DNA of 64,000 bases from the NCBI RefSeq assembly GCF_024346055.1, contig NZ_JAGQCH010000016.1, forward strand, positions 1 to 64,000, given 5' to 3'. Both the position numbers and the translations under genes were made by a program. Positions 1 through 9,263 of the stretch are shown here, in pieces. The stretch comes from Cyanobium sp. Cruz CV13-4-11. Its GTDB lineage: Bacteria; Cyanobacteriota; Cyanobacteriia; PCC-6307; Cyanobiaceae. Positions within the stretch are counted from its first letter, which is position 1; the number at the start of each line of letters is the position of its first letter. The notes under the pieces were generated by a model that worked only from the letters and a program-made list of their open reading frames with translations, did no database searches and had not been told where the DNA came from.

Positions 1-66
1 TGGGGTGATGCCGACACTGCTGCCCGATCCCTGAATCAGCAGCACAGAGCACTGCTTCTTGATCGC

Positions 67-552
67 TCAGCGATGAGCTGTCAGAAATGCAGTCCCGCGG
101 GGGACGTCCCGACCCCTGAACACATACGTTGGTTTTTTGATGAAGGTGCTGGCGTTGGCATAAATCTCTGTCACAATTGGCGAGACAGGATTGACTTGTT
201 CTTCTTCAGCCCCTTCTTCGCTGCGGTCATCTTGTGTCACTCCCTCTTTGTTGCCCTCGGAACTCTCCTTTTTAGAGTCGTCATTCTCTCCTGTGCTCTG
301 TGATGAGCTGCCCAGCTTCAGAAGCAGCTCCTTGTAGTGGTTGAACTGGCTGAGGCCCGACAGGGACTCAAGGACATCCCAGCGCCATTCCGGCGGAATC
401 CCCTGCTCCTGAGCAGTTTCCTTGGCCATCTTCAGGAACAACAGATAGGTGAGCTCGCTCACGTACTGGTGATACGTCACCCCGTCGTCCTTCAGCACAT
501 TGCAGAGGTTCCAGAGCTTGGCAACGATGTCGTGGGTGGGTGTGGGCATCAC
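67..552 (-). pseudogene. hsdM: Truncated HsdM (type I restriction-modification methyltransferase), N-terminal fragment
   Basis: The 161-residue reading frame begins like the helical N-terminal domain of type I DNA methyltransferase subunits (THDIVAKLWNLCNVL, then DGVTYHQYVSELTYLLFLKM). It carries an acidic Ser/Glu-rich insertion at about residues 82-120 and resumes family sequence at EIYANASTFIKKP. After that it runs into unrelated residues and stops. The catalytic methyltransferase domain with its SAM-binding and NPPF motifs is missing; intact HsdM proteins are around 500 residues. It lies downstream of the hsdR and protease genes on the same strand. The break is near base 130, and whatever replaced the rest lies beyond the left edge of the window. 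It is almost certainly non-functional as a methyltransferase. Confidence 0.75.
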
Positions 553-569
553 TGTTTAGGTGTAGGGCG

Positions 570-950
570 TCACTTCGCCACGCTCACGGGGATGTTGGGG
601 CTCTCCGGGTTCACATCCACGCTCTGCAGCTGCGGCCGCAGCACCAGGTCCATGTCCTCCATCGGGATCGCCCCCAGCAGCACCTCATTGCCCAGCACCA
701 TCGCGCCGGTGAAGCAGCGGCGGTTGCGGAAGCGCACCTCCACCGGGCCCACGTAGGGCACCGTGCGCCGGTGGCCATCGGCCAGCACCACCTCGCGGCG
801 CTCCAGTTCCGACAGGCTCAGCTGGATTGCCAGGTGCTCCGGGATGCACAGGTGCACCGCCCCAGTGTCCACCAGGGCCGACACCTCCAGCGGCGCCAAA
901 TCGGGCCGGGTGGGGTTGCTCAGCGAGAAGGTGCCGCGAATCAGTCCCAT
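570..950 (-). CDS. Retropepsin-like clan AA aspartic protease
   Basis: A 126-residue protein with a single retropepsin-like domain. The active-site motif LVDTGA appears at about residues 26-31, and the hydrophobic LLGAIPMEDMDL stretch near the C-terminus resembles the second flap and strand region of clan AA proteases. Such small bacterial proteins are expected to act as dimers, each giving one Asp; substrates are generally unknown. I place the start at the Met of MGLIRGTFSLSN, a family-like beginning just after the hsdR stop; an upstream start would overlap hsdR. It sits between hsdR and the hsdM fragment on the same strand, so it was probably part of that operon. Its own reading frame looks intact. 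Confidence 0.65.
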   Translation of the reverse strand: MGLIRGTFSLSNPTRPDLAPLEVSALVDTGAVHLCIPEHLAIQLSLSELERREVVLADGHRRTVPYVGPVEVRFRNRRCFTGAMVLGNEVLLGAIPMEDMDLVLRPQLQSVDVNPESPNIPVSVAK

Positions 951-976
951 CAACTCACCGTAGCCAGCCACTGGCT

Positions 977-3900
977 TCACGCCGCCCACACCTCACGCTT
1001 GAACTCACGCAGCACGCCATCTAGCTCACCGGCGAACATCCGATCGAGCCGCTGCCAGCCGCCCCCCTCGCGGCGGAAGTACAGGGCGTCGTCGTCAAGG
1101 GCTTCGCGATCCACGATCGTGATCGCCTTGGTCTGGTTGGCAATGCGTTGCAGCCACTGGCGTTGGGGTGTGGTCCAGCTGCGGGTGGCCAGGATCCGCT
1201 GCAGGGCCTTCTCCACCCGCTGCTCATAAGGAACCAGCGCATCGCCAAGGGCCGCCTGGCGGATGTAGCCCATGATCGAGGCGGCCATGTCCTGGTTGGT
1301 GGTTTCGCGCCAGGCGGTGGCCAGGGTGGCCTCGTTGTAACCCCACTGATCGAGAGCAAGCCTGAGCTCCCGCAGATCCTTACGGGTGAGTTCCCAGGGC
1401 CGCTGCAGCACAGTGGTGAGGGCTGGCAGGTCATTGCCGGGGTCGCGCACAAAAGCGGAGAAGCCATCCAGATAGTCCTCCGGGCGGGTGGCCTCGCCAT
1501 AGCCCCGCTCAATCGAGCGCAGGGAGTCGTCGTGCTCGGAGAGGAACTGGGGTTCGGCGGGCCCATCCCATTGCTGATCCAACAACTCAGCCAAGCCGTG
1601 GATGGTTCCTAACCAGCGGCTGGCTTCCTGAATCGGCAGCTGCTGCAGGCGGTTGATGAAATCGGGGGGTTCCTCGCCGGTGAGCAAGCGGAACTGGGCT
1701 GCGTGGTTCTCGCTCAATCGATGTTGCTTGCGCCGCAGCTTGGCAATCAGCTGTTGACGCACCAGCTCGCTCTCCTCGCCCTCCGTGGTTTCCAGTTCTT
1801 GGAACAGCTGGCTGAAGCTGATATTCGGGTTCACCACCACCGGCTTCATGTCCGTGAAGTTCTTCAGCGCCTCGTAGATCCGAACGGCATCAAAGATGCG
1901 GAAGTGGGTCTTGTCGATCGCATCACAAAGGCGGGTGGCGCGGCCGATCATCTGGTCGTACAGAATCCTGCTGTTCATGCGCCGCAGGAACACGATGTTG
2001 CAAATCGCGGGCACATCCACACCGGTGCTGAGCAGATCCACCGTGACGGCGATATTGGGGAATTGTTCATTTTTGTAGCGGCGGATCAGTTGCTTTGGCT
2101 TATCACTGTCACCGGTGATCTTGGCAACCGCATCATCGGGCACGCTTCCGTAGCGAGCCTGGAAGGCCTCTTTGAGCAGCATCACCACCAGATTGGCATG
2201 GGCGTCGCTAACGCAGAAGATCATGGTTTTGTAAAGGGAAAACGGATCCAGCTCATCGGCGAGCGCATCGCAAACCACCCGGTTGAAAGACTCCGTGATC
2301 ACCTTGCGGTTGAAGGCCTCCACTTCAAAACGCAACTCATCCGGCGTTGTGAACTTATCAATCTGTGTGGTGGTTGGATCGTAAAATTTAACTTCCTCGC
2401 CAGCAGCCCATGCAATGCCTTCGCTGGAGAGTTCGGTTGTGGCGGCTCGTGGTCCACCAGGAAGCCATCCACCACCGCCTCGCGGTAGCTGTACACGAAC
2501 ACCGGTTTCCCAAAGATCATCACCGTGTGCAATGCCGGCGTGGCCGTGAGACCGATCTTGACGGCATCAAACATCTCGAGCACCCGCCGGTACTTCGACA
2601 CGTAGTCGTTGAAATCCCGGAAACGAAGCTCAAGCTCACTCAGCTCCCGATCCAGCAGATAGCCCCGGTGGCATTCATCCACCACGATCAGGTCATAGGT
2701 GTCCACCGTGGGCTTGTCTTCCTCGCTGCCGAGCAGCAGACGCTGCACCATGGCCTGCACGGTGGCGATGTGCACCCTTGTATCGCTCTCAACTTCGCGC
2801 TCGCCCAGTTCCTTGATGCCGTAGATGGCAGCGAAGCTCTGCAGGCTTTCCATCCGCGTTTCCTTGAAGGCATCGGCGGCCTGGGTGCCGAGTTCCGAGC
2901 GGTCCACCAGAAACAGCACGCGCCGGAATCGCCCGGTTTTGAGCAGCCGATAGATCAGGGCCACGCAGGTTTTGGTTTTGCCCGTGCCGGTGGCCATGGC
3001 GAGCATGATCTCCCGTTGGCCTGCTGCAATCGCCGCTTCAGTGGCTTCGATGGCGCGCCTCTGGTAGGGCCGCAGCGGAAAGCCAAAGCTGAACGACTCC
3101 CGCCGCAGTTGCTGATGGGCCAGGTCCACGTCCTGGCGCGCCAGCGCCTTGAGACCTTCGGGTGAATACCAGCGTTCGAGGGGTCCGGCGAGATTGTCAC
3201 TGCGGCGCAGATCGCGGAACCAGATGCCGCTCTTGGTGCGCAGTTGGTTGAGGAAGGGCCGGCCATTGCTGGAGAAGGCGAAGGGGATGCTGTATTCAGC
3301 CTCTGGCCCCCAACCAGTGCTCCTCAGCTCTGTTTCGGCGCTTGGTTGGAAGTCTCGGCAATAGCTCTCAGCTTGGGGCACCTTGCCTGCCACATCAGTG
3401 TTGGCCCGCTTGGCCTCCACGGCCGCAACCGGGGTCAGGCCAACGAACAACACATAATCAGCAGGACCGCTGCTGGTGGGCCATTCGGCGATGGCCAGGT
3501 TGCGGTTTTTTTGCGGCCGGGCTCCTTTCCCATAGCGAAGGGTCTGCGTGTCCGCCTCCCAGCCCGCTTGCCGCAACTGCTCATCGATCAGCTGGCGGGT
3601 GGCAGCCTCATCCAGTTCGATCGAACCAGCGGCCTTCTTTGCTGCCTGTAGCAATCCCGCCGACACCGCTGCCGGTTGCCGGGCGGCGGCGTTCTGTAGG
3701 GCTTGCAGTTGAGTCGCGAGGTCAACCTTATTCGCCTCGGCCGCTTCGGCCAACTGTTCCCATTGCTGTTGCTCGTCGAGGGCCTGTTGCAGCTGGGCCT
3801 CCGTGGCGCTGAGCTGCTCAGCCACCGCTCCTCCTTCGGCGCGGAAGGCATCGAGCGCACTCTGGAGAGCGGCCAGCTCCGCACGAAGTTCCTCGCTTTC

Positions 3901-4320
3901 ATCGGCCGGGGGCTGAGGAGGCCGAAAGGGCCCACTGCGGAACTCGGGGTCCGAGAAGGTGCGATGAAACCACACACCCAATTGCCAGGCGATCTTGAGG
4001 GTGCTCAGGGCGCTGGCATGGTCGCCATAGAGCCCATGGGTGGCGTCATTTCCTGTCGTGCGCAGGTCATGGAAGAGAGCTGCCACCTCACGCTCGATCA
4101 GGCCATCGAACTCCAACCGGCGAATCAAGGCCAGTTGCGACTCCTGGGCGCTCGTGAACACCCCAAAACGGGACGCCACCTGCTGGGCCAGCCGTTCTCC
4201 CAGCTGCCGCAGCTTGATCAGCGCCGTATTGGGATCCTCGGGGAAATAGCGCTCCGCCAAGACCCCCAGCCGGAACAGCTGATCGTCGTACTCGCGCAGC
4301 TGGGCGAAGTTGGTGCTCAC
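977..4320 (-). pseudogene. hsdR: Frameshifted HsdR, type I restriction endonuclease subunit
   Basis: Two overlapping frames together give a complete HsdR-like protein of about 1,110 residues. The first frame has an N-terminal region starting STNFAQLREYD, a coiled coil, the nuclease core (EAKRANTD), Walker A (MATGTGKTKT) and a VVDECHRG helicase motif. It ends after DGFLVDHEPP. Family sequence then continues in another frame (ATTELSSEGIAWAAGEE, then FEVEAFNRKVITESFNRVV, helicase C domain, C-terminal domain). The shift lies near base 2443 and needs one inserted base to restore the frame. The GTG start at 4320 overlaps the stop of a small upstream frame as GTGA. Unless frameshifting or a sequencing error is involved, the gene is inactive, which fits the truncated hsdM beside it. 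Confidence 0.8.
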
Positions 4321-4448
4321 AACACCTCCAGCCACTGGGGCAACGGCTTCAGCATGGCTTCGGAATGGGCGAGGATCGACACCCCAGGGTTCCGGTCTTC
4401 CCGCCAGGATCCGACCTCCAGCGAGCCATTGTCGAGCCCCTTGACCTG
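4317..4448 (-). other. Possible small reading frame or gene remnant upstream of hsdR
   Basis: A short frame on the minus strand ends in LPQWLEVL with its TGA overlapping the GTG start of hsdR (GTGA), the usual sign of translational coupling. It can be read from an ATG at 4448 for about 43 residues and remains open a little further upstream to a stop near 4576. The sequence (MDGSRFQVKGLDNGSLEVG and onward) looks like a coherent soluble protein end, but I do not recognise a family. It may be the 3' remnant of a gene that once preceded hsdR. Low confidence. Confidence 0.3.
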
Positions 4449-4636
4449 AAATCGGGATCCATCCATGCGAAGGACCAGGCAGCCGCTGGCATCCACTTGC
4501 CCCGGAATTCTGTTTGGAACAGTTTGAACGAGCCGTGGTCGCCGTGGGGTGTCTTCACGGCGGAATCACCTCATCACGGACATTCGGAAGCCGCCACGAT
4601 CTGCCTGACTCTGACCTCTCAACCGATCCATATCCC

Positions 4637-5182
4637 ATGCCCTTCCGCTTCCGCCGCAGCGCCCGCCTCGGCCCCCTGCGCCTCAATTTCGGCAAGAGCG
4701 GCCTCAGCTCCATCTCCCTGGGGGGCCGCGGGGCGTCCTTCAACATCCCAGTCGCCCGCGCCGGTGGCCCCCGCACCACCGTGGGACTGCCCGGCACCGG
4801 GCTGAGCTGGAGCGTGGAGCACGGCGTCGGGGCGCCCTCGGCGTCGGCGGCGGGCCTGCCCAACAGCCGCCGTTTCCGGCCCGGCCAGCTTGAGGCCTTC
4901 CGGCAGGGGTGCCTGGGGGTGCTGCAGGAGCAGCTGTTCTCGCCTGGCTCCGGTGGCCAGCGGCTCTGGGAAGACAACCTGATCACCCGCCTGCTGGTCG
5001 ATCCCGCCATCGGCACCCGCACCCAGGGCCTGCTGGCCGTGATCGAAACGCCAGAGGCGATGCAGGCCTACGTGATGCGTGCGCAAAGCCAGGACGACGT
5101 GAAGCGCCGGGCCCATCGCTGCGTGGAGGCGGTGCAGGAAGCGCTGCTGCTGGTGAGCGCCCGGGGCTGGCTCAGGGACTAG
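4637..5182 (+). CDS. DUF4236 domain protein
   Basis: A 181-residue protein whose first 55 residues match the DUF4236 pattern. It begins MPFRFRRSARLGPLRLNFG, followed by KSGLSS, a glycine-rich GGRGASFNIP strand and TTVGLPGTGLSW. This domain is usually at the N-terminus of small bacterial proteins of unknown function and was described from its repeated Gly/Phe strands. The rest (residues 70-181) is predicted helical and unfamiliar, with a Gly/Ala linker around residues 58-68. I chose the ATG at 4637 because the DUF begins at that Met; the open frame extends further upstream without family resemblance. It is divergent from the restriction locus. Confidence 0.65.
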   Translation: MPFRFRRSARLGPLRLNFGKSGLSSISLGGRGASFNIPVARAGGPRTTVGLPGTGLSWSVEHGVGAPSASAAGLPNSRRFRPGQLEAFRQGCLGVLQEQLFSPGSGGQRLWEDNLITRLLVDPAIGTRTQGLLAVIETPEAMQAYVMRAQSQDDVKRRAHRCVEAVQEALLLVSARGWLRD

Positions 5183-5475
5183 GCCGCCAGGCGGCTCCTC
5201 TAGGAGGGCCGGCGCTGGTCCGGTGCGCGTGGGTCCGACAGCCGGGGGCTCTGACAGGGATGCATGTCTCGGCTGAAATTATGGCCCTGGCATAAACGCC
5301 AATAATCTTGACCGCGGGCTTCCGCCGTCGCCGGCTGGCCGCTGAGCTGGCTGGCCGACGGGTCCATCCCGGCGTCGCGCTCGGAGAACTGTGAATCGAT
5401 TCATGACCGGCCCAAGGCCTGTTCTCCCCAACTATCTATCTCCGGTGCTGTGCTGGAGGTCGCGTCTCTGATCCG

Positions 5476-5985
5476 ATGACCAACAGCGAGCAAGGGGAGC
5501 TGAGCCTCCTGGTGCCGGAAAGTGAATCGATACCGGTGGCGCCTGCTGTCGCTCAGGCCGCACTGGAGTGCAAAGGCATCCGCTCCACCCGGGATTTTCC
5601 CGCCGATCTCAGCGCCCTGAGCCGGGAGCAGATCGAGCACCATTACCAGGCGATGCGCAACAGCCACGCCTCCCTCACCCGCTCGAGGGCCCAGCTGCAA
5701 CGCCGCTCCAGGGAGCTCACGGTGGCGCGCGAACGGTTTCTGGAGACCCTGCGCAGCTATGAGGGCCGGCTGATGGCCCTGGGCCAGGAGAAGGCGGAGG
5801 CCCTCCGCATCGCCCAGGACATGCATCGGGAGTTGGAGGCCTTCGAAGACAAGCAACAGGCCCTTGATGGGCTGTTGCAAGAGCTTGATGCCGCCAAGGA
5901 TGAGGCCGGCTACTGGAGCATCTTCAGCATCACACGGCTGATCGAGCGCATGCGCCGCCTGCTGCGAGGAGGAAGAGAGGGCTGA
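5476..5985 (+). CDS. Coiled-coil protein, first of an overlapping pair
   Basis: A 169-residue protein with no family I recognise. Residues 1-40 are low complexity. From about residue 45 to 150 it is almost entirely charged helix with heptad-like spacing (LSREQIEHHYQAMRN, RRSRELTVARERFLETL, then QELDAAKDE), indicating a long coiled coil. The C-terminus is strongly basic (LIERMRRLLRGGREG). Its TGA overlaps the ATG of the next gene as ATGA, so the two are translationally coupled and probably work together. About 290 bases without a recognisable gene precede it. A structural or membrane-tethering role is possible but not shown. Confidence 0.55.
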   Translation: MTNSEQGELSLLVPESESIPVAPAVAQAALECKGIRSTRDFPADLSALSREQIEHHYQAMRNSHASLTRSRAQLQRRSRELTVARERFLETLRSYEGRLMALGQEKAEALRIAQDMHRELEAFEDKQQALDGLLQELDAAKDEAGYWSIFSITRLIERMRRLLRGGREG

Positions 5986-6464
5986 TGGGGGAACTGAGCG
6001 ATCGCTTCGGCGAGCTGATGGCGCGGATGGCCAAGGGCGACGCCGATCTGTTCCGCACCGTGGGGGACCAGAACGCCGCGATCCGCCAGCTGGTGGAGGA
6101 GATGGCACCGGCGGAGGCTATCGGTGCATTGGGTGGGTCACCCCAGCCCTTGCTACCGAAGGACCAATGCCATCCGGCGGCCCTCAAGGCCCGCTTCCGC
6201 ACGGCCGCAGCGGCCCATGCCCATCTGGAGGCCGCCCTGGGACCAGCTCCCACCAAGAAGAAAACCTGGGACCATCTCAGCTCCGTATTCGCGAATGGCT
6301 CTTGGCCCGCCCCTGCACGCTCGCTGTCGGTAGCGGGAGCTGGCCGTGGCGGCGTCAGCGAGGAAGCTTTGGCACAAACGGAAGCGCGGCTGTTGCGGCG
6401 TATCGATCAGCTGGAAGAACGAATGATCAGTCTGCTCGAGAGGCTGCTTTCAGGTAAGAACTGA
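5985..6464 (+). CDS. Hypothetical protein coupled to the coiled-coil gene
   Basis: A 159-residue protein whose ATG overlaps the stop of the preceding coiled-coil gene. It is helical at both ends (MGELSDRFGELMARMAKGD and, near the C-terminus, RRIDQLEERMISLLERL) with a Pro/Ala/Ser-rich, probably disordered middle at about residues 85-120. The C-terminal amphipathic helix could pair with the coiled coil of its partner. No catalytic motif, signal peptide or membrane segment is visible. The overlap and shared orientation are the main evidence that it is real. Confidence 0.5.
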   Translation: MGELSDRFGELMARMAKGDADLFRTVGDQNAAIRQLVEEMAPAEAIGALGGSPQPLLPKDQCHPAALKARFRTAAAAHAHLEAALGPAPTKKKTWDHLSSVFANGSWPAPARSLSVAGAGRGGVSEEALAQTEARLLRRIDQLEERMISLLERLLSGKN

Positions 6465-6516
6465 TTCAACCCCAGACTGACTAAAGTCCTCAAGAACTAC
6501 TGTCTAACTCACTTCA

Positions 6517-6876
6517 ATGGCGACCCATCTTCGCTTCAGTCCCGTTGGCCATTCACGCGTCTCCGAGATCATTCTTGCTGGTCGAACAGGGTACTGGCCT
6601 TGCGATCCGCAGCGGGTCCTCGCCCATGGCGTTGTCAAGCTCTATGAGATGCACCCAGGTGGCGGCCCTTTCGAACTGAACGATACGGTCGACGGACCCT
6701 GGATCGCCACCCTCACCGTGACCAAGGCCTACCGGGTTCAATGGCTTGACAAGGTGCGCACAGTGATCGAGTTCGACCCGAGTACCCTCACGACGGAATA
6801 CGTCACCACCACACCCAAGTTCAATGTTGGAGGGGTCTTCTACGACAGCCTTCCTGACACAGAGAACACCCGTTGA
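6517..6876 (+). CDS. Hypothetical protein
   Basis: A 119-residue protein, predicted mostly beta, with sequence such as GVVKLYEMHPGGGPFELND and ATLTVTKAYRVQWLDKVRTV. I recognise no family. It follows the coiled-coil pair by about 50 bases on the same strand and could belong to the same transcript. Composition is balanced and unlike a frame shadow, with hydrophobic strands alternating with charged turns, which supports a real gene. Confidence 0.45.
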   Translation: MATHLRFSPVGHSRVSEIILAGRTGYWPCDPQRVLAHGVVKLYEMHPGGGPFELNDTVDGPWIATLTVTKAYRVQWLDKVRTVIEFDPSTLTTEYVTTTPKFNVGGVFYDSLPDTENTR

Positions 6877-6990
6877 TGGGGTTGTACCTGTGGCGATCGA
6901 TCCGTTCGCCTGCTCCAAGATGCGGGTCGCGCAGGGAAAGATCTGCTTACAGACTTCAGCGGTGCAGCCTCCCTTCCTGGCGCCCAGAAC

Positions 6991-7650
6991 TCACCCCCCC
7001 AGCACCCCCCGCACAAACCCATCACCCCACGCCACCGCCGTCGCCCAGTTCTCCGCCTCGCTGAGTCCCGAACGCCGGGTGGGCTTGAAGCTGTGGTCCC
7101 CGCTCGGGATCCATAGCACCTGCACCGCTGGCGAAAGGGAGTAGGTCTCCACCTCCTCCCGCCGCCCGAACGTGTCCCGTTCCCCCTGAAGGATCAGAGT
7201 GGGTGTGCGCAGGGCGGCCAGGCGCTCGGTGCGCAGCTGCAGCGGCTTGCCGGGCGGATGGAAGGGATAGCCCAGGCACAGGCAGCCCCGCACCCCATCG
7301 CTGGCGGCCAGGTCATCCACCAGCAGGCTGGCCACCCGCCCGCCCATCGACTTGCCGCCGATGAACAGCGGCCGCTGCGGGCGCTCGCCCGTCTCCAGCT
7401 GCACCTGCTGGCGGAAGGCCTCCTGCAGCACCGGCATCCGCTCGGGCCCCTGGCGGCGGCCCGTCTCGCGCATCCGGGCCATGTAGCCGAACTCGAAGCG
7501 CACCACCCGCCAGCCCGCCGCGGCCAGTCCGCCGGCGATCGCCGCCATGAACGGGCTGTCCATCGGTGCCCCGGCCCCATGGGCCAGCAGCACGGTGGCC
7601 GGCGCGTTGGCGGGGCCGTCGATCAGGCGGGGGTCGGAGCTGGTGCCCAT
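6991..7650 (-). CDS. Alpha/beta hydrolase of the KANL3/Tex30 (dienelactone hydrolase-like) type
   Basis: A 219-residue single-domain hydrolase. It has the oxyanion segment LLAHGAGAPMDSPFM at about residues 20-34, the nucleophile elbow GKSMGG with its serine, a late acid strand (TLILQGERDTFG) and the catalytic His in SGDHSF. Proteins of this type are cytoplasmic serine hydrolases whose substrates are mostly unknown. The start at 7650 (MGTSSDPRLIDG) is preferred because the upstream extension is low-complexity and overlaps the divergent gene at 7662. The two genes share a very short 5' region. Confidence 0.8.
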   Translation of the reverse strand: MGTSSDPRLIDGPANAPATVLLAHGAGAPMDSPFMAAIAGGLAAAGWRVVRFEFGYMARMRETGRRQGPERMPVLQEAFRQQVQLETGERPQRPLFIGGKSMGGRVASLLVDDLAASDGVRGCLCLGYPFHPPGKPLQLRTERLAALRTPTLILQGERDTFGRREEVETYSLSPAVQVLWIPSGDHSFKPTRRSGLSEAENWATAVAWGDGFVRGVLGG

Positions 7651-7661
7651 ACAGTCAGACC

Positions 7662-8210
7662 ATGACACGCCGGATCGGCCACACGCTGCGTCGCGCTGCA
7701 CGGCTTGGGGCCGTGGGGGCCTTCCTGCTGGTGGCGGCCGGATCGGTGTCGGCTGAAAGTCGCCCATCAACCCCGGTGCTCCGCCTCGACGGGATCGGCC
7801 CGTTGCGTCTCGGCATGGGCCGAGCCGAAGCCGTCGCCACCGGCTGGCTCTCCGATCCGGGCCCCGGTTGTGAGCTCGCCGGGCCGGCGCTCGTCGTCTA
7901 CAGGCTCAAGGGGCCCAAGGCGCCGGCAGGAATCGTCGGCACGGTCGAATTCGACCAGGGCACGTTGCGGGTCTTCGCCTTTTCCGCAGGCGTGCGGACG
8001 TCGTTTGGCGTCGCCATTCCCGGCGGCACCGTGGCCGATTTGCTCAAGCGCGCCCGCGCCGCCGGCCTCTCCGCCACCTCGGTCTACGACGAAACGTTCG
8101 CCGGACGGTTCGTCACGGTGAATCGGGGCGGCAAGCAGGTGCTCGGTGCGTTTGCCGAAAAGAGCGCGATCGCCACGCTCGCGGTGCCCTATGTGCCTGT
8201 CTGCGAGTAG
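7662..8210 (+). CDS. Exported hypothetical protein
   Basis: A 182-residue protein with a clear signal peptide: basic start (TRRIGHTLRRAARLG), hydrophobic core AVGAFLLVAAGS and a likely cleavage after VSAES near residue 31. The mature part contains a GIGPLRLGMGRAEAVA segment found in small secreted proteins of unknown function, then mainly beta structure. Two cysteines remain (one in GPGCELAG, one at the C-terminus, VPVCE) and could form a disulfide in the periplasm. The 3' end overlaps the convergent vapC gene by about 20 bases. Confidence 0.6.
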   Translation: MTRRIGHTLRRAARLGAVGAFLLVAAGSVSAESRPSTPVLRLDGIGPLRLGMGRAEAVATGWLSDPGPGCELAGPALVVYRLKGPKAPAGIVGTVEFDQGTLRVFAFSAGVRTSFGVAIPGGTVADLLKRARAAGLSATSVYDETFAGRFVTVNRGGKQVLGAFAEKSAIATLAVPYVPVCE

Positions 8211-8608
8211 GGGCGCACCAGACGGTTCAGGCGCAGCTCGCTCACCGAGGCGATGGCGTCGAAGTCGGCATCGAAGCTGACCAGTACCGCGTCATGGTGC
8301 AGCGCCACGGCGGCCACCAGCAGATCAAGGCTCAGCACAGTGCGGCCGATCTGGCGGCAGGCCTGGCCCAGAGCGATCGCCTGCTGCCACAGATCCGCTG
8401 GCGTGGGCAGTGAGGGCAGGGTGGCGAACTGCGCCTCCAGCAGCCGGGCCTCTTCCGGCCGGGCGGAGCGCAACAGCTCAAAGCGCACCGGCTCGGCCAG
8501 GTGGGCCTGGGGGTCCAGGACGAAGGGGGCGATGAACTGTTTCAGGTGGCTCGGACTGCGGGCGCGGGTGAAGTCGATCCACAGGCTGGTGTCGAGCAGC
8601 AGCGTCAT
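8189..8608 (-). CDS. vapC: VapC-type PIN domain toxin
   Basis: A 139-residue PIN domain ribonuclease. The first acidic residue lies in MTLLLDTSLWIDF, a conserved Glu in EPVRFELLR, an Asp in LSLDLLVAAVALHHDA, and the last acidic cluster in VSFDADFDAIA, so the metal-binding set is complete. VapC toxins cleave specific RNAs and are neutralised by VapB. The start at 8608 overlaps the antitoxin stop (ATGA), the standard arrangement. It looks like an intact toxin. Confidence 0.85.
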   Translation of the reverse strand: MTLLLDTSLWIDFTRARSPSHLKQFIAPFVLDPQAHLAEPVRFELLRSARPEEARLLEAQFATLPSLPTPADLWQQAIALGQACRQIGRTVLSLDLLVAAVALHHDAVLVSFDADFDAIASVSELRLNRLVRPYSQTGT

Positions 8609-8835
8609 GGATCGATCGCCTGCGCCTGTTGGCGATCGCGCTCCTGGTCGGCCTCGAAGCTCTCCAGCTCCACACCCCATTCGCCGCTGAGGAAGCGCTG
8701 GGCCACCTGGGCGCGGCGCCGCTGCTGCAGGGCCTCCTCCATCAGGCGGCGGATGGCGGGACCTTTCTTGCGCTCTCCCGTGAGAGCCAGGATTTCGCCC
8801 ATCTCACTGTCTGAAAGCTCGACGGTGACTTTCAT
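8605..8835 (-). CDS. vapB: VapB-type antitoxin
   Basis: A 76-residue protein starting MKVTVELSDSEMGEILALTG, a short strand followed by helices as in ribbon-helix-helix antitoxins. The C-terminal half is charged (FEADQERDRQQAQAIDP) and would wrap the toxin. It precedes and overlaps vapC by four bases. I take the Met at 8835; another Met five codons upstream is possible. Autoregulation of the pair is expected from the family, but I did not identify an operator. Confidence 0.75.
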   Translation of the reverse strand: MKVTVELSDSEMGEILALTGERKKGPAIRRLMEEALQQRRRAQVAQRFLSGEWGVELESFEADQERDRQQAQAIDP

Positions 8836-8923
8836 GCTTTTAACACCCACTCGTCAGACTCTCCGCCAGCATGGCAGGCCTGGACGCCTGTGGCGGCAGA
8901 ATCCGAGAGCTTGCCTCCCCGCC

Positions 8924-9184
8924 ATGGGCGCGATCCTGCTCACCGTTCTGACCGTGCTGCTGGGCTACGGCCTGGGCAAGGGCGTCCCCCGCCTGGTGCA
9001 GGGCTCGGGCCGCCTGGCGCGCCGCTCCCGCTTCAGCCAGCTGGCCTTCGGCTGCCTGCTGCTGGTGCCCTGGCTGGTGGGGATCGTTCTGCTGGTGCAG
9101 ATCCCCCTCAACCCAGGCCTGCTGCTGCCGGCGATCGGCTATGCCGCCGGCATGGTCTTGGGTCGCCGCAAGGTGGGGCTCTAG
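8924..9184 (+). CDS. Small two-helix membrane protein
   Basis: An 86-residue protein with a hydrophobic N-terminal helix (AILLTVLTVLLGYGLGKG), a basic loop (RLARRSRFSQ) and a second hydrophobic region with two short segments (GCLLLVPWLVGIVLLVQI and LLLPAIGYAAGMVLG). It ends in a basic tail. It is probably an inner-membrane protein of unknown function. The first methionine of the membrane segment at 8924 is used as the start; the frame extends upstream but without coherent sequence. Confidence 0.5.
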   Translation: MGAILLTVLTVLLGYGLGKGVPRLVQGSGRLARRSRFSQLAFGCLLLVPWLVGIVLLVQIPLNPGLLLPAIGYAAGMVLGRRKVGL

Positions 9185-9263
9185 CGGGGCGCAACAAGCG
9201 GCCCCTGACTGAAGCCCCCGGCTAAAGGCCATAGGATCGTCCTATCCGTTCTTCCCTGCAGCG

